The notes beneath the pieces were generated by a model that was given only the letters and a program-made list of their open reading frames with translations, was not told where the DNA came from and searched no databases. A program made the translations under genes and the position numbers. From Enterocloster aldenensis (GTDB taxonomy: Bacteria > Bacillota > Clostridia > Lachnospirales > Lachnospiraceae), in NCBI RefSeq assembly GCF_003434055.1, contig NZ_QVEX01000001.1, positions 248,001 through 312,000 on the forward strand: a stretch of 64,000 nt of DNA, given 5' to 3'. Shown here in pieces: positions 9,207 to 17,968 of this stretch; position 1 is the stretch's first letter; every line of letters begins with the position of its first letter.

Positions 9207-10187
9207 CTATCTCTCCTCCCTGAAATAAGCCAGCCCCAGACTCTCCGGCGGCTGGTACTCCCTTTTCTTCCTCAAGCTGGTAATCACCAGCACCACAATG
9301 GTCACAACATATGGCAGCGCCTTAAAAATCTCCTGGGCCCCCCTGTCCAGTCCCGGGATATAGAGATAAAGGATATACAGGCCGCCAAACAATATGGAGC
9401 CCCAGATTGCATTGACCGGCTTCCACAGTGCGAAGATTACAAGTGCAATGGCCAGCCAGCCCCTGTCGCCGAATCCGTTATTGGTCCAGGTCCCGCCGGA
9501 ATACTCCATCACAAAGTACAGTCCCCCAAGTCCGCTGATACCGCCGCCCACACAGGTGGCCAGGTACTTGTACGCAGTCACGTTAATGCCCGCTGCATCC
9601 GCGGTTGCCGGACTCTCGCCCACAGCCCTCAGGTTCAGCCCCTTCCTGGTCTTACCCAGGAAGAAAGCCAGTACAATTGCCAGGAGGACCGCCAGATAGG
9701 TAAGGAATCCATAGGAAAACAATACCTGCCCCACCACTCCCAGCTTAGAAAGCCCAGGAACCGGCGTCTTGTAGGCCGCGCCCGTAACCGCCACGGAAAT
9801 CTGTCCCACGCCGCCTGCCAGCTTTGCAAGGGAGCCGCCGAAGAAGTTACCGAAGCCCACGCCAAAGGTAGTCAGGGCCAGACCCGTGACATTCTGGTTG
9901 GCCCGCAGCGTAATGGTAAGCACACTGTACACCAGACCGCCCAGGGCCGCGCATGCGAATGCGCACAGGAAGGAAATCAGCATCCCCACAAAGCCGTTAG
10001 GTGTCCCCACTGAATTTTCATATAAAAATGCACCAATCAGTCCTGCAATCCCGCCCATGTACATCATCCCGGGAATACCCAGGTTCAGGTTGCCGGACTT
10101 CTCCGTCATGATTTCGCCCAGGGCGCCGTACAGAATCCCTATGCCCTGCCCAATGGCCTTCTGAATGAATATAACTAAAAATCCCAT
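9207..10187 (-). CDS. ABC transporter permease, BMP/nucleoside family (second permease)
   Basis: Inner-membrane permease of about 326 residues with roughly eight to ten hydrophobic segments. Family motif: GIGILYGALGEIMTEKSGNLNLGIPGMMYMGG at the N-terminus, which matches the branched-chain/BMP permease motif of NupQ/YufQ-like proteins. RAVGESPATADAAGINVTAYKY near residue 190 is the EAA-like loop that contacts the ATPase. It is last of the transporter genes and 16 bases after the first permease. Starts with GGGAGGAC upstream. The likely substrate class is nucleosides or purines, by analogy with BMP importers. Confidence 0.9.
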   Translation of the reverse strand: MGFLVIFIQKAIGQGIGILYGALGEIMTEKSGNLNLGIPGMMYMGGIAGLIGAFLYENSVGTPNGFVGMLISFLCAFACAALGGLVYSVLTITLRANQNVTGLALTTFGVGFGNFFGGSLAKLAGGVGQISVAVTGAAYKTPVPGLSKLGVVGQVLFSYGFLTYLAVLLAIVLAFFLGKTRKGLNLRAVGESPATADAAGINVTAYKYLATCVGGGISGLGGLYFVMEYSGGTWTNNGFGDRGWLAIALVIFALWKPVNAIWGSILFGGLYILYLYIPGLDRGAQEIFKALPYVVTIVVLVITSLRKKREYQPPESLGLAYFREER

Positions 10188-10203
10188 ATCCTTGTCCTCC
10201 CTC

Positions 10204-11322
10204 CTAAGCCTGTGTGTCTTTGCGCCTGCTGCGCACCGCTACTTTGTAATTGATGAAAAACTCACAGCCCAGGATAAAGAACAGGATGATTCCCGTTATG
10301 ACATCAGAGGCATTTTCATTCAGGTTGAACTGGGACGCGATCTGTCCTGCGCCCTTCTGCATGAATACCAGGAAAAAGGATACCAGGACCATGGCAAATG
10401 CATTGAACTTGCTGAGCCATGACACTATGATTGCTGTAAATCCCCGTCCTCCCGCCGTGCTGGTGGATATGGTGTGGCTTGCGCCGCTTACAATGATAAA
10501 ACCGGCAATGCCGCAGATAGCCCCGGACAGGGCCATGGTGCGAAGGATTACCTTCTTCACATTGATACCCGCGTACCTGGCCGTGTTCTCACTCTCACCC
10601 ACCACAGCAATCTCATACCCCTGCTTGCTGTATTTCAGGTAAATGAACATGGCCAGGGTCAGAGCCAGGACGATTACCAGGTTCCACCCGTAGTCCAGCC
10701 CAAAAAGCTTGGGAAGCCAGCCGCCTTTTGTAGCGGAGTTGATGGTGCCCACCGAGTTGGACCCCTTTGGGTTCTCCCAGAAGATAATGCAGTATGTGAT
10801 GACCTGCATTGCCACATAATTCATCATCAGTGTAAATAGTGTCTCATTGGTATTCCAGTATGCCTTGAAAAATGCCGGGATTGCAGCCCAGACCATGGCG
10901 GACAGCGCGCTTCCCGCCAGCATCAGCGGGAACAGCAGGATTGGCGGAAGGGAATTACCCAGATAAATCATCATGGCCGCCGATGTGACGCCCCCGATCA
11001 GGACCTGCCCCTCGGCGCCGATATTCCAGAACCGCATCTTAAATGCCGGGGTAATACCGATTGCAATACACAACAGGACCAGGGTGTCCCGTATGGTCAT
11101 CCAGACACGCCGTTTGGTTCCCACCGCTCCGTCAAACACCCCTTTGTATACTTCAATGGGATTCAGGCCAGTAAGCGCGAAGATAACGCCTGCACAGACA
11201 ATCAGGGATATGAGGACCGCCGCCAGCCTGATAAGCCACGCCTTGTACGGCTCTATGCCGTCACGTTTGGATATATGCATCAGAGGTTCCTTTACCGATA
11301 CCGCTGTCATTTCCTTACTCAC
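10204..11322 (-). CDS. ABC transporter permease, BMP/nucleoside family (first permease)
   Basis: About 372 residues, hydrophobic, of the NupP/YufP-like branch. Motifs: MRFWNIGAEGQVLIGGVTSAA near residue 110 and the coupling loop VVGESENTARYAGINVKKVILRTM near 245, closely parallel to the neighbouring permease. The chosen start is GTG at 11322, eight bases after AGGAGG, overlapping the ATPase gene by eight bases (translational coupling). A GTG three codons earlier is too close to the ribosome site. Confidence 0.9.
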   Translation of the reverse strand: MSKEMTAVSVKEPLMHISKRDGIEPYKAWLIRLAAVLISLIVCAGVIFALTGLNPIEVYKGVFDGAVGTKRRVWMTIRDTLVLLCIAIGITPAFKMRFWNIGAEGQVLIGGVTSAAMMIYLGNSLPPILLFPLMLAGSALSAMVWAAIPAFFKAYWNTNETLFTLMMNYVAMQVITYCIIFWENPKGSNSVGTINSATKGGWLPKLFGLDYGWNLVIVLALTLAMFIYLKYSKQGYEIAVVGESENTARYAGINVKKVILRTMALSGAICGIAGFIIVSGASHTISTSTAGGRGFTAIIVSWLSKFNAFAMVLVSFFLVFMQKGAGQIASQFNLNENASDVITGIILFFILGCEFFINYKVAVRSRRKDTQA

Positions 11323-12847
11323 TCTGGTCACCTCCTACTTTTGTCATCATCAGGCCCACGCCCTCTTTGGTGGCTGTCCTGCCGTCCACGATACCGCTTA
11401 TCCGGCCGCCGCACAGCACCAGGATACGGTCGCACAGTTCCAGAAGCACATCCAGGTCCTCTCCCACACAGATGACCGCCGCCCCCTGCTGCTTCTGTTC
11501 ATTGAGCAGATGGTAGATGGTATAGGATGAATTGATGTCCAGCCCCCGCACAGGGTAGGCAACCATAAGTACCTTGGGATTGGAGGAAATCTCGCGTCCC
11601 ACCAGAACCTTCTGCACATTTCCGCCGGACAGCTTGCGCACCGGCGTGGTGACGCCCGGGGTCACCACCTCCAGCTCCTCGATGATATGCTCCGCCAGGC
11701 TTCTGGGCGTCTTCCTGTCCGCAAAGAAAGGACGGCCGTTCCGGTAGCCCCTGAGCATCATGTTGTCCGTCATGTCCATGGAACCCACCAGTCCCATGCC
11801 CAGCCTGTCCTCAGGCACAAAGGAGAGCTTTACGCCCAGCTTGCTGATGGCGGAAGCCGCCATGCCTTCCAGGTTCTTTTCCCCGCCCTCTGGCGGATAA
11901 TATGTAATGGTTCCCGACTCCATGGGCTGTAAGCCCGCAATGGATTCCAAAAGCTCCTTCTGTCCGCTTCCCGCGATTCCGGCCACCCCCAGTATCTCTC
12001 CGCTGTATGCGGTAAAGGTGGCGTTATCCAAAGTCCTGACACCTTCCTTATTCACACAGGTGACCCCCTGTACCTCCAGTCGCTTCCGGGGATTGACAGG
12101 CTCCGGGCGGTCGATGTTCAGGCTGACCTTCTTGCCTACCATCATTTCGGTCAGGGACTCCTCCGTTGCCTCGGCTGTCTGCACGGTCCCGATGTACTGG
12201 CCCTTGCGCAGCACGGAAACCCGGTCTGACAGCGCCAGCACCTCATGGAGTTTATGGGTGATGATGATGATGGAATGGCCTGCCTCGCGCATGTTGCGCA
12301 GGACCGCGAAAAGACGGTCTGTTTCCTGGGGCGTGAGGACTGCCGTCGGCTCGTCCAGGATCAGGATGTCCACGCCGCGGTACAGGAGCTTGACAATCTC
12401 CACGGTCTGTTTCTGGGATACGGACATGGTGTATATCTTCTGGTCCGGGTCCAAATCGAAGCCGTATCTGCCTGTCAGTTCATTAATCCGTGCCGCCACG
12501 CTTTTCATGTCCAGGATTTCTTTTCCCGAAAGGCCCAGGATGATGTTTTCCGCCGCGGTCAGGACATCCACCAGTTTAAAATGCTGGTGGATCATGCCGA
12601 TTCCCAGTGCAAATGAATCCTTGGGCGAACGGATGGCCACCTCTTTTCCATTCACATATATCTGCCCCTCATCCGGGTAGTAGATTCCCGATATCATGTT
12701 CATGAGGGTGGTCTTCCCGCTTCCGTTCTCACCCAGGATGGACAGTATCTCCCCCCGCCTGACAGACAGGCATACTTTGTCATTGGCAGTTACCTTGCCG
12801 AATCGTTTTGTGATGTTTTTCAGTTCAATTGCGTATTCTTGGCTCAC
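11315..12847 (-). CDS. ABC transporter ATP-binding protein with two nucleotide-binding domains (BMP/nucleoside type)
   Basis: A fused double ATPase of about 510 residues, as in NupO/YufO and sugar importers. The first domain has Walker A GENGSGKTTLMN, signature-region MSVSQKQTVEIVKLL and Walker B ILILDEPTAVLTPQE. The second starts near residue 255 with GIAGSGQKELLESI, signature LSGGNVQKVLVGREI and an altered Walker B LMVAYPVRGLD, a degenerate second site typical of this type. The start is GTG at 12847, eight bases after GGAGG; the longer frame lacks a ribosome site. It drives uptake through the two downstream permeases using the BMP lipoprotein as receptor. Confidence 0.93.
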   Translation of the reverse strand: MSQEYAIELKNITKRFGKVTANDKVCLSVRRGEILSILGENGSGKTTLMNMISGIYYPDEGQIYVNGKEVAIRSPKDSFALGIGMIHQHFKLVDVLTAAENIILGLSGKEILDMKSVAARINELTGRYGFDLDPDQKIYTMSVSQKQTVEIVKLLYRGVDILILDEPTAVLTPQETDRLFAVLRNMREAGHSIIIITHKLHEVLALSDRVSVLRKGQYIGTVQTAEATEESLTEMMVGKKVSLNIDRPEPVNPRKRLEVQGVTCVNKEGVRTLDNATFTAYSGEILGVAGIAGSGQKELLESIAGLQPMESGTITYYPPEGGEKNLEGMAASAISKLGVKLSFVPEDRLGMGLVGSMDMTDNMMLRGYRNGRPFFADRKTPRSLAEHIIEELEVVTPGVTTPVRKLSGGNVQKVLVGREISSNPKVLMVAYPVRGLDINSSYTIYHLLNEQKQQGAAVICVGEDLDVLLELCDRILVLCGGRISGIVDGRTATKEGVGLMMTKVGGDQSE

Positions 12848-12934
12848 CCGGCAGACCTCCATTTTTATTATTTTTATCTTGCTTGCGGCAGGGCGCTGTA
12901 CCAATCCGCCATGCACCCCAATGCCTCCGTGGAA

Positions 12935-12966
12935 AAAAGCGGAGCCAGTCAGATAGCTCCGCTTTT
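12935..12966 (-). terminator. Terminator-like hairpin between BMP lipoprotein and ABC ATPase genes
   Basis: An 11-bp perfect stem (12935-12945 with 12956-12966), loop 10, followed on the minus strand by a T-run (GCTTTTTT). Placed right after the binding-protein gene, it would terminate most transcripts and let some read through, giving more receptor than transporter. Confidence 0.75.
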
Positions 12967-13007
12967 GCAGCTTTTACAAATTCACCCAGCTTGGAATCTG
13001 CGGGAAT

Positions 13008-14285
13008 TTAATTGTCAATTGTCTTGATTCCGTCAATCAGTATGTCGAATGCGGGCGCGGATGCAAATTCGGACTCATGGAAATATCCGTCGGATATGTA
13101 CTCGTTGCCGTCATCCTTCTTATATGAATCCAGTGTCTTGCCTTCAACGGTCCATGTGGAGGTATCGAACACATGGAGCTCACCTGCTGCCAGTTTGGCC
13201 TCAACCTCTTCCACCTTTTCCTTGGTTCCCGGAGCAACTGCTGCTTCGTTCAGTTCAGTAATCAGCACTGCGCCGTCTGAGAAGCCCTTGCACCAGTCAA
13301 CCGGGATTTCGGTTCCGTCCACAACATGCTGCACGGCCTCGGTTACATACGCACCCCAGTTATTGGTGGAGGATGTAAGGGCCTGGGTAGGAGCAGTGGC
13401 AATCATGGAAATGTTGTAGCCCACACAAGGAACGCCCGCTGCCTCACATGCGGTGGGGGCGCCGGTTGTATCGGCGTGCTGGCTGATAAGCACGCAGCCA
13501 TCGGAAATCAGGGCGTCTGCCGCTTCCTTCTCCAGGTCAAAGCTGGCCCAGCTGTTGGTGTACTTAACTTCCATGGTGGCATCCGGGCATACGGAGCGCA
13601 CGCCTAAGAAGAAGGAGGTATATCCGCTGATAACCTCAGCATACGGATAAGCGCCCACATAACCGATCTTGCAGGCATCCTTTGCAACGGTCCCGTCCTC
13701 TATCATCTGGTTCAGCTTCATTCCGGCCACCACGCCGGACACATAACGCGCTTCGTAAATAGCAGTGAAATAGTTGTGCATGTTGCTCAGTCCGCTGGAA
13801 GCTGCCTGGAAACCGGTGGCATGGCAGAACTGGACCTCAGGATATTCCTTGGCTGCCTCAATCACATAGGACTCATGCCCAAAGCTGTTTGCAAATACAA
13901 TCTGGCATCCCTGGTCAGCCAGATCCATGGCCGCATCCTGAGCAGTCTCATCCTCCGGGATATTCCATTTAACGATAATCTGGTCATCGGCCAGGCCAAG
14001 GGCTTCCTTCATCTCCATGGCGCCTTTATAATGTGCGGCTGTATAGCCCTCATTCTCATCACCGATGAATACAAAACCAACCTTTAAGTCTTCCTTTGCA
14101 ACACCGCCTGCAGGCGCTGCCTCTTTTGCCTCTGTCTCCCCTGCATCCGCCGCAGTGGTGTCTGCCGCTGCTTCTGTGGATGCCGGCGCCGCGGTCGTGT
14201 CTGCTGTTCCGGAACTGCCGCAGGCTGCTAATGACAATGTCATCACACCCGCCATTGCTACGCTGACTAACTTACGTAATTTCAT
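13008..14285 (-). CDS. BMP-family (Med/PnrA-like) substrate-binding lipoprotein
   Basis: Receptor of the ABC importer, about 425 residues. Lipoprotein signal MKLRKLVSVAMAGVMTLSLAAC with the Cys near residue 22, then a Thr/Ala/Glu/Asp-rich tether. The BMP domain starts LKVGFVFIGDENEGYTAAHYKGAMEM, with CQIVFANSFGHESYVIEAAKEYPEVQFCHATG and IGYVGAYPYAEVISGYTSFFLGVRSVCPDA, all typical of BMP/PnrA. The family usually binds purine nucleosides in bacteria such as Treponema and Lactococcus. The start at 14285 has GGAGGAG upstream; five codons of a longer frame were dropped. A terminator-like hairpin follows the gene. Confidence 0.93.
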   Translation of the reverse strand: MKLRKLVSVAMAGVMTLSLAACGSSGTADTTAAPASTEAAADTTAADAGETEAKEAAPAGGVAKEDLKVGFVFIGDENEGYTAAHYKGAMEMKEALGLADDQIIVKWNIPEDETAQDAAMDLADQGCQIVFANSFGHESYVIEAAKEYPEVQFCHATGFQAASSGLSNMHNYFTAIYEARYVSGVVAGMKLNQMIEDGTVAKDACKIGYVGAYPYAEVISGYTSFFLGVRSVCPDATMEVKYTNSWASFDLEKEAADALISDGCVLISQHADTTGAPTACEAAGVPCVGYNISMIATAPTQALTSSTNNWGAYVTEAVQHVVDGTEIPVDWCKGFSDGAVLITELNEAAVAPGTKEKVEEVEAKLAAGELHVFDTSTWTVEGKTLDSYKKDDGNEYISDGYFHESEFASAPAFDILIDGIKTIDN

Positions 14286-14332
14286 AATGCTCTCCTCCAT
14301 GAAGTTTGGTATAGGCGCATCCAGACGAAAAT

Positions 14333-14439
14333 ACGTCAGGTATTGGCTGCCATTGCCCCTGACGTTCCATTGATGTCCTATCCGTTAAAATGTAACACAA
14401 ATACGTAGTTAAGTATATCACTTTTTCCATCATTGTCAA
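14333..14439 (-). promoter_or_regulatory. Promoter and structured leader of the BMP importer operon
   Basis: -35 TTGACA (14439-14434), 16-base spacer, -10 TATACT (14417-14412). The leader of about 120 bases contains ACGTCAGG pairing perfectly with CCTGACGT (14333-14340 with 14358-14365). I do not recognise a purine riboswitch core in it. Confidence 0.7.
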
Positions 14440-14478
14440 TATTAACCATATATTTAAAACAATTTTATACACAATAAA

Positions 14479-14510
14479 GCGGGATTGGTTTAATTTATCA
14501 CCAATCCCGC
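14479..14510 (-). terminator. Intrinsic terminator of the DUF6809-like gene
   Basis: 11-bp perfect stem (14479-14489 with 14500-14510), loop 10, followed on the minus strand by TTTATT. Confidence 0.75.
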
Positions 14511-14537
14511 CTTATATTCTTAAGCTACGCTTATAGT

Positions 14538-14822
14538 TCAGGCATGCTCACGTCCATTTTCACTGAAAACCTCGCACATGATCCCGGCGCCCAGACGGAA
14601 TCCCTGACAGAACGTCTCAGACTTTTCCAGATACGTAAGCTCCAGATAATGCTCCATCAGGCAGTCAAACTCCGCCTTCATCCCCGCATCCAGCTTCTCT
14701 GTAAAGCGTTCCACTTCCTTTAAGGATTCCCTGCACATGGCCTGGTATTCCGCTGAATCCTGCATGGCACAGTCAGCGGGGTGCAGATCCCCAGTATAAA
14801 GCATGTTCAAAATTCTTCCCAT
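14538..14822 (-). CDS. Small DUF6809-like protein
   Basis: A 94-residue, soluble, helical, acidic protein starting MGRILNMLYTGDLHPADCAM and containing LKEVERFTEKLDAGMKAEFDCLMEHYLELTYLEKSETFCQGFRLGAGIMCEVF. The LYxGxLxP opening and the C-terminal FxxGFRLGAxxM are what I associate with DUF6809, a family of small clostridial proteins with no known function. The ribosome site is GGAACAGG. It stands alone between ftsH and the BMP operon and has its own terminator. Confidence 0.72.
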   Translation of the reverse strand: MGRILNMLYTGDLHPADCAMQDSAEYQAMCRESLKEVERFTEKLDAGMKAEFDCLMEHYLELTYLEKSETFCQGFRLGAGIMCEVFSENGREHA

Positions 14823-15084
14823 TCCTGTTCCTGCCTTTCATCTATCTGTATATAACAGGGTCACAGGTCATGTAATGTCAGTTCCCGGCTCCTCACTGCC
14901 TATCTTCCCTTCACAAAATCCCTTATCATCCCATCATCCATCCCGGACGCGCCCGGCCGACCGCTTCTGCTTCCGGCAGAAGGGAATACCGGACACGCCA
15001 GGATCCGCTCATCTTCAGGCACTGGCCCGGGGAAGCATTCATGCCCCTGCCCCGTCTATACTTCCAGAATAGCACAGCCCCAGG

Positions 15085-16968
15085 TCAATTGCAATGGACG
15101 GACTGCTCCTTATTAAATATTTCCATGAATTCCTCGCCCGTAATGGTTTCCTTCTCCAAAAGATAGGCGGCAATCTCATGCAGCTTTCCTTCATTTTCCC
15201 TGAGGATATCAAGAGCCTTGGCATGCTGCCCCTTCACGATGCCGACCACCTGCTCGTCAATGCGTTTCGCTGTCTCAGGCGCACAGGCCAGGGAGGTGTC
15301 GCCGCCCAGGTACTGGTTGGTCACTGTCTCCATGGCAACCATGTCGAATTCATCGGTCATGCCATAGCGCGTCACCATGGCCCTTGCAATCCTGGTGGCC
15401 TGCTCAATATCATTGGATGCGCCTGTTGTGATGGAATGGAAGATCAGTTCCTCCGCAGCGCGCCCTCCTGTAAAGGTGGCAATCTTATTCAGCGCCTCCT
15501 CCTTGCTCATGAGATACCGCTCCCCCTGCTCCACCTGCATGGTATAACCCAGGGCGCCGGAGGTCCTTGGTATGATGGTAATCTTCTGCACGGGCGCGGA
15601 CTGGGTCTGGCAGGCAGCCACCAGGGCATGCCCCACCTCGTGGTATGCCACGATTTTACGCTCTTCCTGGGAAATGACCGCGTTTTTCTTCTGATATCCC
15701 GCGATGACGGTCTCCACGCTTTCTTCCAGATCCCCCTGGACAACCGCGCCGCGGCCCATGCGTACGGCCCGCAGCGCCGCCTCATTGATGATATTGGCCA
15801 GTTCTGCGCCGCTGGCCCCTGCCGTGGCCCTGGCAATAGCGCTGTAATCCACGTCATCGGACATCTTGACATTTCGTCCGTGTACCCTTAAGATGGCCTC
15901 CCTTCCCTTTAAGTCGGGCAGTTCCACCGGAACACGCCTGTCAAAACGGCCCGGACGCAGAAGCGCCTTGTCCAGTGATTCCGGACGGTTGGTGGCAGCC
16001 AGGATCACAACCCCTTTCTTGCCGTCAAATCCATCCATCTCGGTCAGAAGCTGGTTCAGGGTCTGTTCCCGCTCATCATTGCCGCTCATGCCGCCGCCGT
16101 CCCGCTTCTTGCCGATGGTGTCAATCTCATCAATGAATACAATACAGGGCGCCTTATCATTGGCCTGCTTAAAGAGGTCGCGGACCTTGGCAGCGCCCAT
16201 GCCCACAAACATTTCCACGAACTCAGAACCGGATATGGAGAAAAACGGTACATGGGCTTCTCCGGCCACCGCCCTGGCAAGAAGGGTCTTGCCGGTTCCG
16301 GGAGGGCCTACAAGCAGGGCGCCCTTTGGAAGGTTTGCACCGATATCCGCATACTTCTGGGGGTTGTGGAGGAAATCCACAATCTCCTTTAAGGCGTCCT
16401 TGGCTTCCTCCTCGCCCGCCACATCCGCAAATGTGATTCCTGTTTCATTCTCCGCATAGATCTTAGCATTGGACTTGCCGAAGGTCATGGCATTGCTGCC
16501 GCCCATACGCTTGGAAAGCATGCGTCCCATGATCTGCCCGATGATCACAAACATCAGGATTGGGGCCACCCATGACATCAGGAAGCTGAGGAGCGGGGAT
16601 GCCTTGGTGGGAATCTCCCTGGAATAATTATCCACCTTTCCCTCATCCTTGGCCGTTTCCAGACGCTGGGCCAGATTATCCCCGGGCAGGGGGCCTGTCT
16701 TATAGGAAGCAACGTTCCACTGCTGGTCCTTAGTGGAAAACTGGATCTGCGTCTCATCGCTGCTCATATATACATCTTTCACATTGCCTGCATCCAGCTG
16801 CGTGATGAACTCACTGTATGGCACCTCCACGGTATGCTCCATCATGGGGAATACCAGTGCGTTCAGTATCATGACAATCAGGATGACCAGGAAATAATAG
16901 TAAATAAACGGTTTCTTGGTTGGACCGTCCTTCATATCCCGCTTTCCATTATCTTCATTCACACCCAT
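15085..16968 (-). CDS. ftsH: ATP-dependent zinc metalloprotease FtsH
   Basis: Membrane-anchored AAA+ protease of about 627 residues that degrades misfolded membrane proteins and regulators. Two membrane segments (about residues 22-42 and 125-147) flank a short extracytoplasmic domain. The AAA module has Walker A GPPGTGKTLLAR, Walker B IVFIDEIDTIGKKR, the pore loop FVEMFVGMGAAKVRDLF and arginine-finger region RPGRFDRRV. The zinc protease has VAYHEVGHALVAA. The start at 16968 (MGVNEDNGK) is seven bases after AGGAG; an ATG eight codons earlier has a poorer site. It is monocistronic and divergent from a MarR gene. Confidence 0.97.
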   Translation of the reverse strand: MGVNEDNGKRDMKDGPTKKPFIYYYFLVILIVMILNALVFPMMEHTVEVPYSEFITQLDAGNVKDVYMSSDETQIQFSTKDQQWNVASYKTGPLPGDNLAQRLETAKDEGKVDNYSREIPTKASPLLSFLMSWVAPILMFVIIGQIMGRMLSKRMGGSNAMTFGKSNAKIYAENETGITFADVAGEEEAKDALKEIVDFLHNPQKYADIGANLPKGALLVGPPGTGKTLLARAVAGEAHVPFFSISGSEFVEMFVGMGAAKVRDLFKQANDKAPCIVFIDEIDTIGKKRDGGGMSGNDEREQTLNQLLTEMDGFDGKKGVVILAATNRPESLDKALLRPGRFDRRVPVELPDLKGREAILRVHGRNVKMSDDVDYSAIARATAGASGAELANIINEAALRAVRMGRGAVVQGDLEESVETVIAGYQKKNAVISQEERKIVAYHEVGHALVAACQTQSAPVQKITIIPRTSGALGYTMQVEQGERYLMSKEEALNKIATFTGGRAAEELIFHSITTGASNDIEQATRIARAMVTRYGMTDEFDMVAMETVTNQYLGGDTSLACAPETAKRIDEQVVGIVKGQHAKALDILRENEGKLHEIAAYLLEKETITGEEFMEIFNKEQSVHCN

Positions 16969-17114
16969 ATAGGTTCTCCTTTTCTTATTCATACTCTTCT
17001 ATAGTATCGCCAATTACATATCGGCCTATTACGGCCGGCAGTGACAGTTACGCTGGCAACACCGGTCATGCAGCGCAGTTCCATACAGCACAGCGTCATC
17101 CGCCATCCACCTGT

Positions 17115-17143
17115 AAGATAATACGAAATGCAAAATTTGTCAA
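17115..17143 (-). promoter_or_regulatory. ftsH promoter
   Basis: -35 TTGACA (17143-17138), 17-base spacer, -10 TATCTT (17120-17115). The transcript would have a leader of about 140 bases. Confidence 0.75.
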
Positions 17144-17180
17144 TCTTTTATTGTAAAACTTTATTTACTTTTAATATTTA

Positions 17181-17209
17181 TTGACATTTAACCAGGAATA
17201 TGGTACAAC
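17181..17209 (+). promoter_or_regulatory. Promoter of MarR-family gene
   Basis: -35 TTGACA (17181-17186), exactly 17 bases, -10 TACAAC (17204-17209). With the ftsH promoter this accounts for the 310-base gap 16969-17278; nothing else was seen in it. Confidence 0.65.
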
Positions 17210-17278
17210 GGGTACAGAGAACAGGCGCGCTGGTTTTGTCCGGATATCCGTGCCCTGACAGAGGAGGTATTTATAAAC

Positions 17279-17779
17279 ATGACTGACCATACCCCGGATT
17301 ACAGGACGGTAGGGGAACATTTCCTGGATTTTACCATCACATTTTTTAATCTGGCAAAAAGCAAATACCAGCAGCAGAACCAGATTAAAGCCAACTCCGT
17401 GGGTTTCCAGGCCCTTATATTGTTAAACCAGACCGGACGCAGCGCCCCTACCATGTCGGAACTGGCGGCACGGCTGGAAATCACCAAGCAGCAGCTGACC
17501 AAACTGGTCAATGACCTGGAGGAAAAAGGCCTTGTCAAAAGGGAGCATGATTCCAGGAACAGGCGCCAGGTCTATCTGTACATCACGCCCACCGGTGCCG
17601 CCATTGTCAGCCAGCTAAAGGAAGCCATGCTCAGCTGCACCGTGGCCGGTCTGGCGGGATACTCCGAAGAGGAACTGGAGGAACTGGACAACTGTCTCCT
17701 GAAACTCTCCGTCTTGCTGTCCAGATTCAACCCGGATGCGCCCGGAGCCGTGAAGTGCCCGGAGTTTCCAAGTCTGTGA
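17279..17779 (+). CDS. MarR-family transcriptional regulator
   Basis: A 166-residue winged helix-turn-helix protein. The DNA-binding core reads TMSELAARLEITKQQLTKLVNDLEEKGLVKREHDSRNRRQVYLYITPTGA, with the recognition helix ITKQQLTKLVNDL and the wing around RNRRQVYLYIT. N- and C-terminal helices form the dimer interface. GAGGAGG lies 11 bases before the ATG. It is divergent from ftsH; no efflux or target gene lies next to it on the same strand, so its regulon is not evident. Confidence 0.9.
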   Translation: MTDHTPDYRTVGEHFLDFTITFFNLAKSKYQQQNQIKANSVGFQALILLNQTGRSAPTMSELAARLEITKQQLTKLVNDLEEKGLVKREHDSRNRRQVYLYITPTGAAIVSQLKEAMLSCTVAGLAGYSEEELEELDNCLLKLSVLLSRFNPDAPGAVKCPEFPSL

Positions 17780-17846
17780 ACAGAAGCAGAGGGCCGTGAC
17801 CTTTCATATGAAGAAAAGGAAACGAATAATAAGATACCTAAAAGCT

Positions 17847-17943
17847 AAAATCCAGGAAATCCCTTTCCCTCAGGCAAATGGACAGCTGCCGTAATGAAAC
17901 GGAACTGGCCATATGGCTGAAAGTCCGGAATTTCCTGGATTTT
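17847..17943. terminator. Perfect 14-bp inverted repeat in the convergent MarR/ABC gap
   Basis: AAAATCCAGGAAAT (17847-17860) pairs perfectly with ATTTCCTGGATTTT (17930-17943) across 69 bases that themselves contain small dyads (GGCCATATGGC). Arms end in T-runs on both strands, so it could stop transcription from both convergent genes. The long interior is unusual for a simple terminator. Confidence 0.55.
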
Positions 17944-17968
17944 CTATTTTCATAATTAAGGAACTGTC

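Noticed and set aside
14286..14411. Possible purine riboswitch in the BMP operon leader
   Set aside because: There is a perfect 8-bp hairpin, but the conserved loop sequences of the purine aptamer are not present and no anti-terminator pair was found.
14803..15072. 89-residue plus-strand frame in the gap between the DUF6809-like gene and ftsH
   Set aside because: Overlaps the start of the DUF6809-like gene, has no ribosome site and has a Ser/Pro-rich shadow composition. I see nothing firm in 14823-15084 apart from a short CTTCTGC/GCAGAAG-type hairpin.
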